DNA from: a virus
Virus record (IMG/VR): IMGVR_UViG_3300035698_024756
Coordinates: 1 to 46,386 of that record
Length of the DNA: 46,386 nt
Reading direction: 5' to 3' (one strand)
Shown: positions 6,241 through 14,713 of the stretch, piece after piece
How positions within the stretch are numbered: the first letter of the stretch is position 1
Layout of the letters: each line of letters starts with the position of its first letter
Position numbers and translations under genes: made by a program
The notes under the pieces: generated by a model
What the model saw: the letters and a program-made list of their open reading frames with translations, nothing else
Databases searched by the model: none
What the model was told of the DNA's origin: nothing

Positions 6241-6942
6241 TTACCAGGATGCGGATGTTGGGTTATATGCAATTACTCCTTCATAAAAGGCCATGGGAGC
6301 AGATTGTTTGCATTTGAAGGTGAATTTCGATCCTTTGTCTTTATCGATTTCCTCTCCCCAGACGGTATCAATATCTTCAATTATAACCAGGTTGCAAGGC
6401 TCCCCTAACAGATATTTTGTGTTAGTGCTACAATTTTGGATGATCAGGATTCCTTTGAATCCGATACCGAATTGGGCGATCCATTGTTGAACCGCTTGCT
6501 CAATCCCAGGATAGAAACCTTCAACCGAAATCTCGAAACCGCCACAATCCTGATTGGATCCTTTGAGTTTTTTCTGATTTGGCTTGATGGTTCCCTGTGT
6601 CATGTAGAACCGTTGCATATACTTATCGGTTTTCATTACTACATTACCTGCAATGGTTACTCCATCTGCGGCTCGTGTGGGGAATTGTGTCCAGTCGATA
6701 TCGGCTTCCTGTATCAGGATAATTTCCGATTTAATTCCACCACCTCCCCCTGGGTTCGTTGTTGTGGGTTTGGCGAGATCAAAAAGGATAAAGTTTGCTA
6801 TTCCGACCTGGCCGGGGATCACAAACGAAAAGAGCATCAAGGCACCCATAAATATCAAGGGGTGAACCCCTGTTGCATAGCTGAGAATTGAAGCCGAAAA
6901 GGCAGCAATCATTAATGTGATTAAGAATCTTAGAATTTTCAT
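6241..6942 (-). CDS. Putative virion protein with two N-terminal membrane segments
   Basis: 233 residues. Residues 1-56 hold two strongly hydrophobic helices, followed by a short Pro/Thr linker and a run of five Gly (about 66-70). The rest is a soluble beta-rich domain (starts SEIILIQEADIDWTQFP) that I do not recognise. The gene follows the major capsid gene directly and ends the unit before a terminator, which suggests a head-associated or tail-tube-like structural protein. The membrane segments are odd for that role: either the N-terminal part is a fusion that anchors the domain, or the protein acts at the host membrane. Confidence 0.7.
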   Translation of the reverse strand: MKILRFLITLMIAAFSASILSYATGVHPLIFMGALMLFSFVIPGQVGIANFILFDLAKPTTTNPGGGGGIKSEIILIQEADIDWTQFPTRAADGVTIAGNVVMKTDKYMQRFYMTQGTIKPNQKKLKGSNQDCGGFEISVEGFYPGIEQAVQQWIAQFGIGFKGILIIQNCSTNTKYLLGEPCNLVIIEDIDTVWGEEIDKDKGSKFTFKCKQSAPMAFYEGVIAYNPTSASW

Positions 6943-6981
6943 TGTTACTTATCTCCTATTTTTGGTTTGTGATTGGATGAA

Positions 6982-7944
6982 TTATGCAGATGCCGAAGCC
7001 TCTGTTGGAACATAAGCAAAAATGGCTTCTTCGATAGCAAAACCTACCGATTCGTGCCAATCAGCATAAATCTTGATCAGTCGATCAATATTTTCAACGG
7101 CGATATTTGAAGCGCCTTTGTTCCGGTTGATTAAGCGGATGAAGTTTGCTTTGGGGGTGCAGAACATGATGTTCTTTCCGTACATAGATGGCAGTGGTGT
7201 AAGTTTGAGGTTTGATCCCTCAACCATATCCCTTTGGCCATCATAATTGGTATCCAAACCATGAAGGTCACGACGTTTGCGATGGTATGCAGCATACCAT
7301 GGGCGTGAGAGGTAAAGATTCAATGACATACCCTGATAGAGTTCGGCAATTGCATCTGCAAAAGCTTCCACCTGGTCAAAGATGTTAGTGGTGGTGAGAT
7401 CCGAAAGGGAGATGAAATTGACATTTGATGTACCGGCGGCTTTCAGATCTTCGAGGATCGTGCAAAAGCCATCCATTGACAGTCCGAGTGCCTGAGCAGT
7501 TCCGGCTACTGGGGCTGTATAGTTACCGTTGGCAATAAGGTTTAACTCGCGGTTATCCTCAATCTTTGGTAAAACCAACTGTTGGAGAATAAATTTGGTG
7601 ATAGGCCATTCTTTGCGGTTTTTGGATTCATCTGTGAGAAAGCCTAACCAGCTCTCAAAGATATCATCCGGATAAAACTCCATGTCAAACTTATGCCGAC
7701 GTTGCGGAATAGAAATCGGAGTGAAGGTTGCGGCTCCTTTGGGTGTCCAAGCTTTTTGGAATCCCTGAACCAGATCGTCAATGATTGCCTTGGAAGCCCG
7801 ATACTCAAGATCGGCACTTGCCTTGGTGGTCATGAATTTCTGCGACGCGGTAGGTTGCGTCAAAAGCCGTAGAATATCTTTCTGAGAGGTTCCAATGTAG
7901 GTTCTAAAGGCAGATACTAATTCGGCTACTGTGATTGCTGACAT
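6982..7944 (-). CDS. Major capsid protein (HK97-fold type)
   Basis: 320 residues. The sequence resembles major capsid proteins of Bacteroidota phages: an N-terminal helical arm, a central stretch with PDDIFESWLGFL and RELNLIANGNY (about residues 95-145), and a C-terminal domain ending with the VAVENIDRLIKIYADWHESVGF-like strand typical of the fold. It assembles the icosahedral shell. It lies directly downstream of an S49-type protease/scaffold gene, the classic head order. There is no separate delta domain beyond the short N-terminal arm. The start ATG at 7944 is the only sensible one. Confidence 0.85.
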   Translation of the reverse strand: MSAITVAELVSAFRTYIGTSQKDILRLLTQPTASQKFMTTKASADLEYRASKAIIDDLVQGFQKAWTPKGAATFTPISIPQRRHKFDMEFYPDDIFESWLGFLTDESKNRKEWPITKFILQQLVLPKIEDNRELNLIANGNYTAPVAGTAQALGLSMDGFCTILEDLKAAGTSNVNFISLSDLTTTNIFDQVEAFADAIAELYQGMSLNLYLSRPWYAAYHRKRRDLHGLDTNYDGQRDMVEGSNLKLTPLPSMYGKNIMFCTPKANFIRLINRNKGASNIAVENIDRLIKIYADWHESVGFAIEEAIFAYVPTEASASA

Positions 7945-7980
7945 AATAGATTAGTATTTTTGGTGAATAAATTAGTTTAG

Positions 7981-9231
7981 TTATTCCAGGAATTCATCCG
8001 CTTCCTTATCGAAAGCATATTCCGTTTTACTGGCACCGGAATCGATTTTGTCCTGTTCCTTTTTGGCGGCGGCTTCTGAGGCTGCATCTTCACCTTGGAG
8101 GGTTTCAAGTGCGGTGGTTGTTTCGGCGTGTGCTGTTACTTCAGCATCAAGGGATGCCTGGGCGGTTGCGGTTTCAGCCTGAGAAGCGGTAAGCTGGCTC
8201 GTTAGACTATCATTGCTTGCACGAAGGGTTTCCAACTCGGTATTGAGTTCGCCCATTCTTTCTGCGGTCAATTCTTCGGCTTCGGCCTGATCTTCACCGA
8301 TAGAGAAAAACGACAGGATGGCTTTCCAGCCTTTGTTAAATTTCATGGTTTCTGAATTTGTTGATTTATCATTTATGGATTGTGAATTCTCTTGACAGGA
8401 AGTGAGGGCAAATTCGAAGGTTCCAATGGAATCAATAAGGCCCAGATTGATCGCTTCTTCGGCGAAATACATCTTGCCGGTTAACGTGGATTCGTCCAAA
8501 TTTGCCCTGTTAGCCTTGACATCAGAATGAAACTTGCTGTTTATCTTGTCAAGGGTGGATTTCCTGTAAGAATCGTAGTTACCTTTAAGGATCTCATTGA
8601 AATCTTTATTCTTATCTACTGATTTGGAAGCATAGATCTCATGAAACTTCACTCCTTCTTTTTCATAGTATGGTTTCAGATCTGCAAAAAACAGCATGGT
8701 ACCGATGGAACCAACGCGATCCAGTGTAGATGAAGCGATTATTTGATCAGAAGCAGAGGCGATCCAATAGGCAGCAGAAGCGGCAACACCTTCGACGAAA
8801 GCGGTAACATGGGTTTCAGTATTCTTGATGGCATCCACAAGCAGATCTGTTCCACTCACCATTCCCCCGGGAGAATCAATAACAAGCAGAATGCTTTCTA
8901 TATTGGGATTGGAATCGGCTTGCTTAACATCATTCATGATCGATTGGGATCCTCTTGGTCCACAAAATTGATCATGCTTCATAATTTCACCACGGATTGG
9001 AATGACTGCGGTACTTCCTTTTGGAATGTCCGGATCTTTAAAACCTTTCCATGTGGAAGTAACAGCTCCGGCATTAATGTATGGTTTGGATTTATCCCTG
9101 GCTTGTGAATAATCAATATCAGCAATGGGATCCCCCTTCAATAGAGAAAAGAGCATTGCCGCATAAACATCGGAACGCTCATTATCAATAAGCCATACAG
9201 AGGATAGAATTTCAATAAGGACAGGATTCAT
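7981..9231 (-). CDS. S49 (SppA-like) head maturation protease with C-terminal scaffold domain
   Basis: 416 residues. Residues 70-275 are a ClpP/crotonase-fold S49 peptidase: the oxyanion region DSPGGMVSG (119-127), nucleophile Ser152 in AASAAY and the probable base Lys203 in ASKS. After about residue 296 the protein becomes a long Ala/Glu/Thr-rich coiled coil (310-400), the composition of a capsid scaffold. An in-frame ATG at 8346 (Met296) could start a separate scaffold product, as in phage lambda C and Nu3. It cuts the scaffold and capsid arm during head maturation and lies just upstream of the capsid gene. Confidence 0.9.
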   Translation of the reverse strand: MNPVLIEILSSVWLIDNERSDVYAAMLFSLLKGDPIADIDYSQARDKSKPYINAGAVTSTWKGFKDPDIPKGSTAVIPIRGEIMKHDQFCGPRGSQSIMNDVKQADSNPNIESILLVIDSPGGMVSGTDLLVDAIKNTETHVTAFVEGVAASAAYWIASASDQIIASSTLDRVGSIGTMLFFADLKPYYEKEGVKFHEIYASKSVDKNKDFNEILKGNYDSYRKSTLDKINSKFHSDVKANRANLDESTLTGKMYFAEEAINLGLIDSIGTFEFALTSCQENSQSINDKSTNSETMKFNKGWKAILSFFSIGEDQAEAEELTAERMGELNTELETLRASNDSLTSQLTASQAETATAQASLDAEVTAHAETTTALETLQGEDAASEAAAKKEQDKIDSGASKTEYAFDKEADEFLE

Positions 9232-9316
9232 TACATTGTACCTTGAATTACTGTTAAGAGTAATAGAGGCTACAATGATACCTTCCTATTAATGGTAAAT
9301 AAAGGACTGACCCATA

Positions 9317-9844
9317 CTAGAGGTTCGGTGGTGGATCAATATCGATCTCACCAATGGGAGTGACATTTTGCTGAGTTAAAGCATAGCCAGCAGGAACATC
9401 GAATTCACCCGTAAACACTACTTCCCAGCCATTAAAGCTTTTATAATCATTTGGTTTGGATAGTTTACTGAGAATCTTCATTGGATTTGTTGGAAAGCCA
9501 AAAATCCGAACAGTGCCATTGCGGTCAAGCACCTTGAGAATCACCCCGCGGTTGATCAGGTTGTGAAGAATCAACTGAACACCGGATCGATCTTTGGGAA
9601 TCAAGCCTTTGATTGTATAGATGTACTTTGTGCCGGCCGGCTCAATCTTTTCCTTGGTTTCAATGCTGATTGTGTCGGGGGTGCAGTACAGATAATTCCA
9701 TGATTTGCCAACTTTGGGATTGACAACATAAAGCAAACTATTCTTGTGATAGTTGATATTTAGAACATCATCGATAAAGAGCCACATTATTTGGTGAACA
9801 CCACCGAGGTTTCCATTTTCATGTTGAGAGATTATGTTACTCAT
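9317..9844 (-). CDS. Hypothetical virion-associated protein
   Basis: 175 residues, starting MSNIISQHENGNLGG. It appears beta-rich and soluble, with a segment on ligand-like repeats (GVILKVLDRNGTVRIFGFPTNPM) and a Pro-rich tail. I recognise no domain. The start codon follows the upstream stop by one base, and the gene precedes the head protease after an 85-base gap. Its place next to the protease and capsid genes suggests a structural protein, for example a tail-tube or head-completion component, at low certainty. Confidence 0.6.
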   Translation of the reverse strand: MSNIISQHENGNLGGVHQIMWLFIDDVLNINYHKNSLLYVVNPKVGKSWNYLYCTPDTISIETKEKIEPAGTKYIYTIKGLIPKDRSGVQLILHNLINRGVILKVLDRNGTVRIFGFPTNPMKILSKLSKPNDYKSFNGWEVVFTGEFDVPAGYALTQQNVTPIGEIDIDPPPNL

Positions 9845-9845
9845 A

Positions 9846-10481
9846 TTATTGACTTGTTTGAATGGTTGCTAAATTGGATTCTACTTCGAAATCAAAACCG
9901 GAATCATCGGGAATTATTTCGGGGACATCTTGGGGACAATGAGGGGACACATCGGGGACATAAAGGGGACCGGACAGGGACATGCCAGGGACAAAAAGTG
10001 AGAAACTATTTTCAGGGTTCTTTTTATGTATTTCGGGTAATGATTTCCTTCTACGGTAATAATCTTTTTTGAGCATTTCAAAATTGATGTAGGCGAAGGT
10101 GAAGCGTTTATCAACACAAAACTGGATGATTACGGCTTTGAAAGACCTGAAATACCTGACTTTATCATCCATGTAGTCATAAAAAACGCTTTTGAAATGG
10201 TACATCAGGATTTCTTCAATGATCTTTTGGTTCTCCGGAGAGATCCAGAGATTGCACCTGGTATCAAGATCCTTGTACTTTGGCAGGATGAAAGATATAT
10301 AATTGATGTCCTTTCTAATTTCCGGTTTAACATCTGGTGGCCGTAGTTCAATGAATGTCTTGATTAGCTTGCCGATCATAACTTTCTTGGATGCAATAGG
10401 ACTATCAAGCTGGCTTAACACATATTCCTGTAAATACGGTTTGAGTTTAATGGTAACAGTACGGGAAGGTTTATCATCCAT
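9846..10481 (-). CDS. Hypothetical protein whose 3' part contains seven 11-bp iterons; possible replication initiator
   Basis: 211 residues, basic (Lys/Arg-rich) over residues 1-150 and therefore a plausible nucleic-acid binder, with no recognised domain. Residues 160-190 are the translation of a 77-base iteron array (9921-9997), which gives a Pro/Val/Ser-rich segment because the 11-bp unit changes frame each time. An initiator gene that carries its own origin repeats is known from phage lambda O, so replication initiation is an attractive but unproved idea. It follows two small membrane-protein genes and precedes virion genes. Confidence 0.65.
   Translation of the reverse strand: MDDKPSRTVTIKLKPYLQEYVLSQLDSPIASKKVMIGKLIKTFIELRPPDVKPEIRKDINYISFILPKYKDLDTRCNLWISPENQKIIEEILMYHFKSVFYDYMDDKVRYFRSFKAVIIQFCVDKRFTFAYINFEMLKKDYYRRRKSLPEIHKKNPENSFSLFVPGMSLSGPLYVPDVSPHCPQDVPEIIPDDSGFDFEVESNLATIQTSQ
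9921..9997. repeat. Seven 11-bp iterons (GGGGACA + 4)
   Basis: GGGGAC or AGGGAC recurs at 9921, 9932, 9943, 9954, 9965, 9976 and 9987, an exact 11-base period with variable last four bases. The spacing is about one helical turn, so all copies face the same side of the DNA. The period is not a multiple of three, so selection acts on DNA and not on the protein. Likely a protein-binding array such as a replication origin. Confidence 0.85.
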
Positions 10482-10525
10482 AGGTCAAAGATATATTTAG
10501 AAGGTTTTTAAAGAAAGGTCATGTT

Positions 10526-10624
10526 TTATTTGGGTGGCGGTGCCTTGGTTATTATCATATAGGTTAATATGCACACATACAAAACAGCTCCTATTATTAT
10601 AACGGTAATTTGAAATTCAGCCAT
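10526..10624 (-). CDS. Small single-span membrane protein, 32 residues
   Basis: ATG at 10624, stop TAA at 10526. The product starts MAEFQITVIIIGAVL and has one hydrophobic helix (about residues 5-24), then a short TKAPPPK tail. It begins 12 bases after the upstream stop, so it fits the operon. Such tiny proteins are easily missed; a gene this short is supported by its composition, spacing and the second small membrane gene nearby (11139-11300). Confidence 0.55.
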   Translation of the reverse strand: MAEFQITVIIIGAVLYVCILTYMIITKAPPPK

Positions 10625-10636
10625 AATTGGTTTGGT

Positions 10637-11104
10637 TTAAGTTAAATAAGCTTTGTATATATCAATGAATTGTATTGCTACGTAATTAGATAGCTCTTGG
10701 GTAGGAAAGCAAAGGCGAGAACCGACAGCCGTACCCGCGCTCGTACAGAGGTAATCCGAACCCGAAAAACCGAACCCGGAAGACAAAGAAAACCAGGGAT
10801 ACCATTTCTTCTGGTTGTTATCGTCCCAGTCTGGCGTCCAACCTTGGTTGATAACCCTTGCTATCAATTTGAGCTTTTTATAAGCTCTTTCATCCTTCGT
10901 GTCTGTTTCACAGAATACAATTTTTGGTGCGATATTATTATTTCTGTAAAATTCTTTGACATTTTGAAATGTTTTGATCCGATCTGTTATCTTCTCGGAA
11001 AAACATTGTTCTCCGAAGGTGTCGACCAACACCTCTTTGAATTCAGGCGAAGCTTTCTTGAAAAGCTTTTGGGCCTTTTCTTCACTTAATTGTAGTGTTT
11101 TCAT
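10637..11104 (-). CDS. Conserved Bacteroidota phage protein with GSRLCF motif, function unknown
   Basis: 155 residues. The order of landmarks (a helical N-terminus, then NQGWTPDWDD, KKWYPWF, a Gly/Ser-rich stretch, GSRLCF and finally QFIDIYKAYL) is one I recognise from uncharacterised proteins of Bacteroidota phages and mobile elements. The function is unknown. The part coding for the Gly/Ser stretch (about 10700-10790) is strikingly CG-rich against AT-rich surroundings, as if that segment diversified or was exchanged. No reverse transcriptase is present in the window, so a local diversity-generating retroelement is not supported. Confidence 0.7.
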   Translation of the reverse strand: MKTLQLSEEKAQKLFKKASPEFKEVLVDTFGEQCFSEKITDRIKTFQNVKEFYRNNNIAPKIVFCETDTKDERAYKKLKLIARVINQGWTPDWDDNNQKKWYPWFSLSSGFGFSGSDYLCTSAGTAVGSRLCFPTQELSNYVAIQFIDIYKAYLT

Positions 11105-11138
11105 TTAATTGATTTTGAGGTTAATAGTGGTTAATTAA

Positions 11139-11300
11139 TTATTTTTTATTTATAAGAACTTCATTGAATCCATTGACAATACGGGCAAAAGCATGACCGA
11201 TATGCTCAGGATAGTAAATAATGATGATTACAATTGACAGGTAAACACCGATGATGAATCCAGCCATTACCCAATCCAGAAATGATGATCTGTTATTCAT
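11139..11300 (-). CDS. Small single-span membrane protein, 53 residues
   Basis: ATG at 11300, stop TAA at 11139. The product starts MNNRSSFLDW and has one strong transmembrane helix (about residues 11-30, with IVIIIIYY), followed by an amphipathic, Asn/Lys-containing tail. It fills an otherwise empty gap between 11354 and 11104 in the replication-side operon. The function is unknown; it is too short to be a typical holin. Confidence 0.6.
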   Translation of the reverse strand: MNNRSSFLDWVMAGFIIGVYLSIVIIIIYYPEHIGHAFARIVNGFNEVLINKK

Positions 11301-11353
11301 GGTATAAAGGTTTTATTTTTATAAGGTTTAATAGGCATAGTAAAAATTTAACA

Positions 11354-11638
11354 TTAACCTTGAAAATAATCCGGATGGGTTTTCCAGAGAGTACAATAAC
11401 CACTATGACAATGATTCATTAGATACGTGGTTACACCAGCCTTAGAAATAATACTTCTCTCATGTGCTAATCGCATCACAATACCCCAGGCACGAAGGTC
11501 TGTTGCGGGAGGTAGTTCATGTTGAATAGCGATTCTGAGTTGTTCACAAGTAAAAGCCTTGTTTTTTTTAGCATATTCGACTAATAGATCATATGCTTCT
11601 TCAACCCAAAATGAAGTGATGAAGGATCCTTCTTTCAT
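11354..11638 (-). CDS. Small winged-helix-like phage protein
   Basis: 94 residues from the ATG at 11638, which overlaps the upstream stop as ATGA; three more codons to 11647 are possible. The pattern FTCEQLR...PPATDLRAWGIVMRLAHERSI...followed by HSGYCTLWK resembles a widespread family of short phage proteins found in replication modules, which I think adopt a winged-helix fold. No function is established. Confidence 0.65.
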   Translation of the reverse strand: MKEGSFITSFWVEEAYDLLVEYAKKNKAFTCEQLRIAIQHELPPATDLRAWGIVMRLAHERSIISKAGVTTYLMNHCHSGYCTLWKTHPDYFQG

Positions 11639-11919
11639 TTTAAACATAATGGTTTGGTTTTGATGAATACTCGTTCCTGTTTTATAAACGGAAGTAAAAA
11701 TTCAGCGGTCAATGAATCGGATACAAAACAGACTTGATAATAATCCTTATCAGCCCATTTTATAAGAAAAATCATCCCGAATCTCTTCCGGCCCTGGTGG
11801 TGGAAATCATCGATAAAAGCCAGCCGGAAATTGCATGGCAAAATGTCATAGTATTTCCATCCATGGGAATCAATCAGAAATTCCTCTGTTTCCTGTGTAA
11901 GTGTTTTACTTAGTTCCAT
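11635..11919 (-). CDS. Hypothetical protein, 94 residues
   Basis: Soluble, aromatic-rich protein (starts MELSKTLTQETEEFLIDSHG) without recognised motifs. It is the first gene after the iteron-bearing gap that follows the helicase gene, and its stop is coupled by ATGA to the winged-helix-like gene. The position suggests a replication accessory role, without direct evidence. Confidence 0.6.
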   Translation of the reverse strand: MELSKTLTQETEEFLIDSHGWKYYDILPCNFRLAFIDDFHHQGRKRFGMIFLIKWADKDYYQVCFVSDSLTAEFLLPFIKQERVFIKTKPLCLK

Positions 11920-11997
11920 CTCCGTGTTTTACTTAGTTTTTGTAAGTATATTTCAATAAAAAAAATGCAAAAGCGTGTTCGCCAACCATGAAAACCG

Positions 11998-12102
11998 ATC
12001 CCTACATCCCTACATCCCTACATTAAACTACGCATCCATACGCATCCCTACACTTAATAAATTGATATTTAACATTATAAGTCTTTGTAGGGATGTAGGG
12101 AT
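11998..12102. repeat. ATCCCTAC iterons in direct and inverted orientation; candidate replication origin
   Basis: ATCCCTAC occurs at 11998, 12006, 12014 and 12044, with a variant at 12034. The inverted form GTAGGGAT stands at 12087 and 12095. Between the two arms is AT-rich sequence (12052-12080). The arms can pair as an 17-bp stem. The cluster occupies the gap downstream of the helicase gene, a common place for an origin or an operator. Confidence 0.75.
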
Positions 12103-12182
12103 GACTTTTCCAAAATCCCTGAGATTCCGTGATTTTTTTTTTTTTTATTTTGATGATTTCATGACGTTTTGGCAGTAAATGA

Positions 12183-14297
12183 TTAAAAAGGATGATCATC
12201 ACTCGTTGGATTTGCCTCCGGAACATTCTGTTCAAGAGATAATCTTTCAAGGTTTATATTCAAAAGTGAGTAGGAGAAACAATAACAACTACTGACTGAA
12301 TTATCAAACCGAAATGAGTTCATATATCCAATATATCCTCTATGATGTTTGATGTAGTGCATAAGGCTCACCAGATCCACACCGTTTTTACCAAACTGCT
12401 TGCGGTGGGCTTCCATATACATCGGATGGATCTTGGAAAAGCGTATGAATAAAACATCCTTAGGATCTGGAAACGAAAGCTTCTCACGGGTTCCCTTTGG
12501 ATTGACACAATCAATCTCAGTAACACTTTTGATTTTAAAGTCTTTCCCGGCTTCAACGGAACCTTGATCCAATAGGTATTCAACCATGGCCCAAAAGTTT
12601 GCAAGGCTCTCGCTGGATGATATCTGAGCAGACAGATCAGGAATTTTATCCATTGTCTGAGAGTAAACATCATCATAGGTGAAACCGAAATCGATTCCAT
12701 CAATAATCTTAATCATTGTAAGAAGGCAACAAAAATTCCTGACCAGGCGTTCATCGAATGCTTTTCTTTGTTGAGTAAGTTCATCCTTGACCTGATCCAT
12801 GATCTCGGAAAACACAATGCCAAATTTCTTATCAATCTGATCTCTATATGGAAGCAGATCTCCCAATATGGAACTTAATCCTTCAAGCTCGTATTCTTTG
12901 AGTTTTTCGTAATCAGCGGTTTGCTCAGAATTATAGGTTTGTTTCTGGAATGAAAGAAGAATGGATCGGGTAAACAGTGCGTTATCATCTCTGGTGGGTA
13001 GGTACTGACCAGAGATAACCAATGCTGAGTTTACTTTGGTGATCTCGGTTCGTGAATCCTTTGACATCTTCCCTTTCTCATGGCCCATGCCATCATACGC
13101 ACTTTTCAATGATTGAAAACGCTTTTCTTCAATGTCGTTGGTATATTCATCAGTCCAGACAATGGCATTCTTTACACGGGAAAACCTACGAAAAAAACCT
13201 ACCTGGGTGCCTGAATTGAGGTTGAAAGCCGGTAGGTTGTTAAAGAATACGTTGGATAGTGACCATGCCAATTGAGATTTACCGGACTGCTTCTCACCGA
13301 AAAGGAAAAGGTGGGGGAAGATTTTGTACTTCTCATAGATCAGATCTCTGAAAAGTGAAGCAATGAGGTAGGGAATGGCAATGATGGCTTTATCGCCATA
13401 TACCTTTAACATCAGCTTTGACCATTGGGAGAAATTGATTTTTGATTTCTGCCAGATGAAGTACCGGTCATTTTCGTATTCATCATCATCTTCTCGTACA
13501 TCACTATAAACAACGCTGAAGGAGGGCGAAAAAAAGCTTTTCTTTTTGTGGGTGACAATGCCGTAATGATCCACCGGTTGAAACTCTTTATCGAACATCC
13601 CATTGGCAAATGCATAGAATCCTTCTCTCTGCCAGCCAAGGGTACGAAGTTCATTACAAACCGGAAATTCACCGGAGATGTGTTCCAGAATCTTGAAGAA
13701 ATGCGTTTTGGATCCCATGAACAGAAAGTTTCCTTCAGCATATACGGCGGCGGTGAATTGTTCAACGGAGATCAGGGATTTGGAAGGTATATCGGTGATC
13801 TTAGTCAATCCGAATGAATTGGTGATCTCCACAAGTCGTTTGTTATCTGATTTGGAATAGACATGGAAAAGGGGTTTAACTACGAAATTGGATCCCTTAA
13901 CTGCACCATCTTTAGAGATGAAGTAATAACAGTTTTTGTGTTCGAAGAATCCAAATGTACGGGCGAAATCTTCATCAATGTCTTTGAATTTAGAAAGATT
14001 AACAACCTCAAGCTGATCATCCGCAACCCTGGAAGAATCATCCAATGCTTTGTATCTATCCTGAATTACTTTTTTCGGGATATTGAACCGCTTGGAAAAG
14101 GTGGCAATGTATAGATTTGCTTTTACTGAATCCTTGAGATCCACAAGCATCTGGCAGATTGTATTGATGGCATCTCCCCTTCTATCAATATTATCACCGG
14201 CCTCTGCCAGTATCTTATCCGCTGATACGACAAGGATTTCTTCATTTACAATCTGAACATCAATCAGATCAATTTCATTGGAATCATCAAAACTCAT
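12183..14297 (-). CDS. Phage primase/helicase-like ATPase
   Basis: 704 residues. Residues 25-85 resemble the helical helicase-binding domain found at the C-terminus of DnaG primases (KANLYIATFSKRFNIPKKV). A middle region (120-300) of DUF927-like character is followed by an AAA-type ATPase: Walker A GEKQSGKS (334-341) and Walker B-like IVWTDEY (379-385). The C-terminal part may be a winged helix. I see no toprim primase motifs, so unwinding is the likelier activity. It starts by ATGA overlap with the upstream gene and is followed by the iteron cluster, which supports a role in replication initiation. Confidence 0.82.
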   Translation of the reverse strand: MSFDDSNEIDLIDVQIVNEEILVVSADKILAEAGDNIDRRGDAINTICQMLVDLKDSVKANLYIATFSKRFNIPKKVIQDRYKALDDSSRVADDQLEVVNLSKFKDIDEDFARTFGFFEHKNCYYFISKDGAVKGSNFVVKPLFHVYSKSDNKRLVEITNSFGLTKITDIPSKSLISVEQFTAAVYAEGNFLFMGSKTHFFKILEHISGEFPVCNELRTLGWQREGFYAFANGMFDKEFQPVDHYGIVTHKKKSFFSPSFSVVYSDVREDDDEYENDRYFIWQKSKINFSQWSKLMLKVYGDKAIIAIPYLIASLFRDLIYEKYKIFPHLFLFGEKQSGKSQLAWSLSNVFFNNLPAFNLNSGTQVGFFRRFSRVKNAIVWTDEYTNDIEEKRFQSLKSAYDGMGHEKGKMSKDSRTEITKVNSALVISGQYLPTRDDNALFTRSILLSFQKQTYNSEQTADYEKLKEYELEGLSSILGDLLPYRDQIDKKFGIVFSEIMDQVKDELTQQRKAFDERLVRNFCCLLTMIKIIDGIDFGFTYDDVYSQTMDKIPDLSAQISSSESLANFWAMVEYLLDQGSVEAGKDFKIKSVTEIDCVNPKGTREKLSFPDPKDVLFIRFSKIHPMYMEAHRKQFGKNGVDLVSLMHYIKHHRGYIGYMNSFRFDNSVSSCYCFSYSLLNINLERLSLEQNVPEANPTSDDHPF

Positions 14298-14713
14298 TGG
14301 GAATCTCCTGTTTCTTCAATCATGTCTATATCAGAAGCTTTACCATCGATGGATGGATTATCTGCAATAAATTTATCCACCAGGTCAACCATATCGTCAA
14401 AGGATCCATCCAGCCTGGCTTCACGGAAGGATTCATATGCGGAAAGCCGTGTGTTGAGTTCTCCCGCCCATGTTTTAAGGAATAGGTTTTCTGCTTCAAG
14501 CATATGGCTACGCCTGATCAGCCAATCGAAATCCATCATATATGACAGGCTGAATTTCATTGTAGATGAAATACGTTTAAAGAACTGAGAGGTGGCAGTA
14601 GATCCCTTGGTTGATTCTGATTTTTTGATCATATCATCCAATTCCTTGATTCTGTTAATTAGCAGATCAGGAGCCTTGGCATATGCGGAGATGTATGTTC
14701 GTGTTTTCTTCAT
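14294..14713 (-). CDS. Hypothetical protein, 139 residues
   Basis: Mostly alpha-helical, charged protein starting MKKTRTYISAYAKAPDLL, with an acidic C-terminus. No recognised domain. It is coupled to the helicase gene by an ATGA overlap and overlaps the upstream gene by 47 bases. It could be a helicase loader or replication cofactor by position only. Confidence 0.65.
   Translation of the reverse strand: MKKTRTYISAYAKAPDLLINRIKELDDMIKKSESTKGSTATSQFFKRISSTMKFSLSYMMDFDWLIRRSHMLEAENLFLKTWAGELNTRLSAYESFREARLDGSFDDMVDLVDKFIADNPSIDGKASDIDMIEETGDSQ

Noticed and set aside
10637-11104. Variable protein of a local diversity-generating retroelement
   Set aside because: No reverse transcriptase and no adenine-rich template repeat was found in the window.
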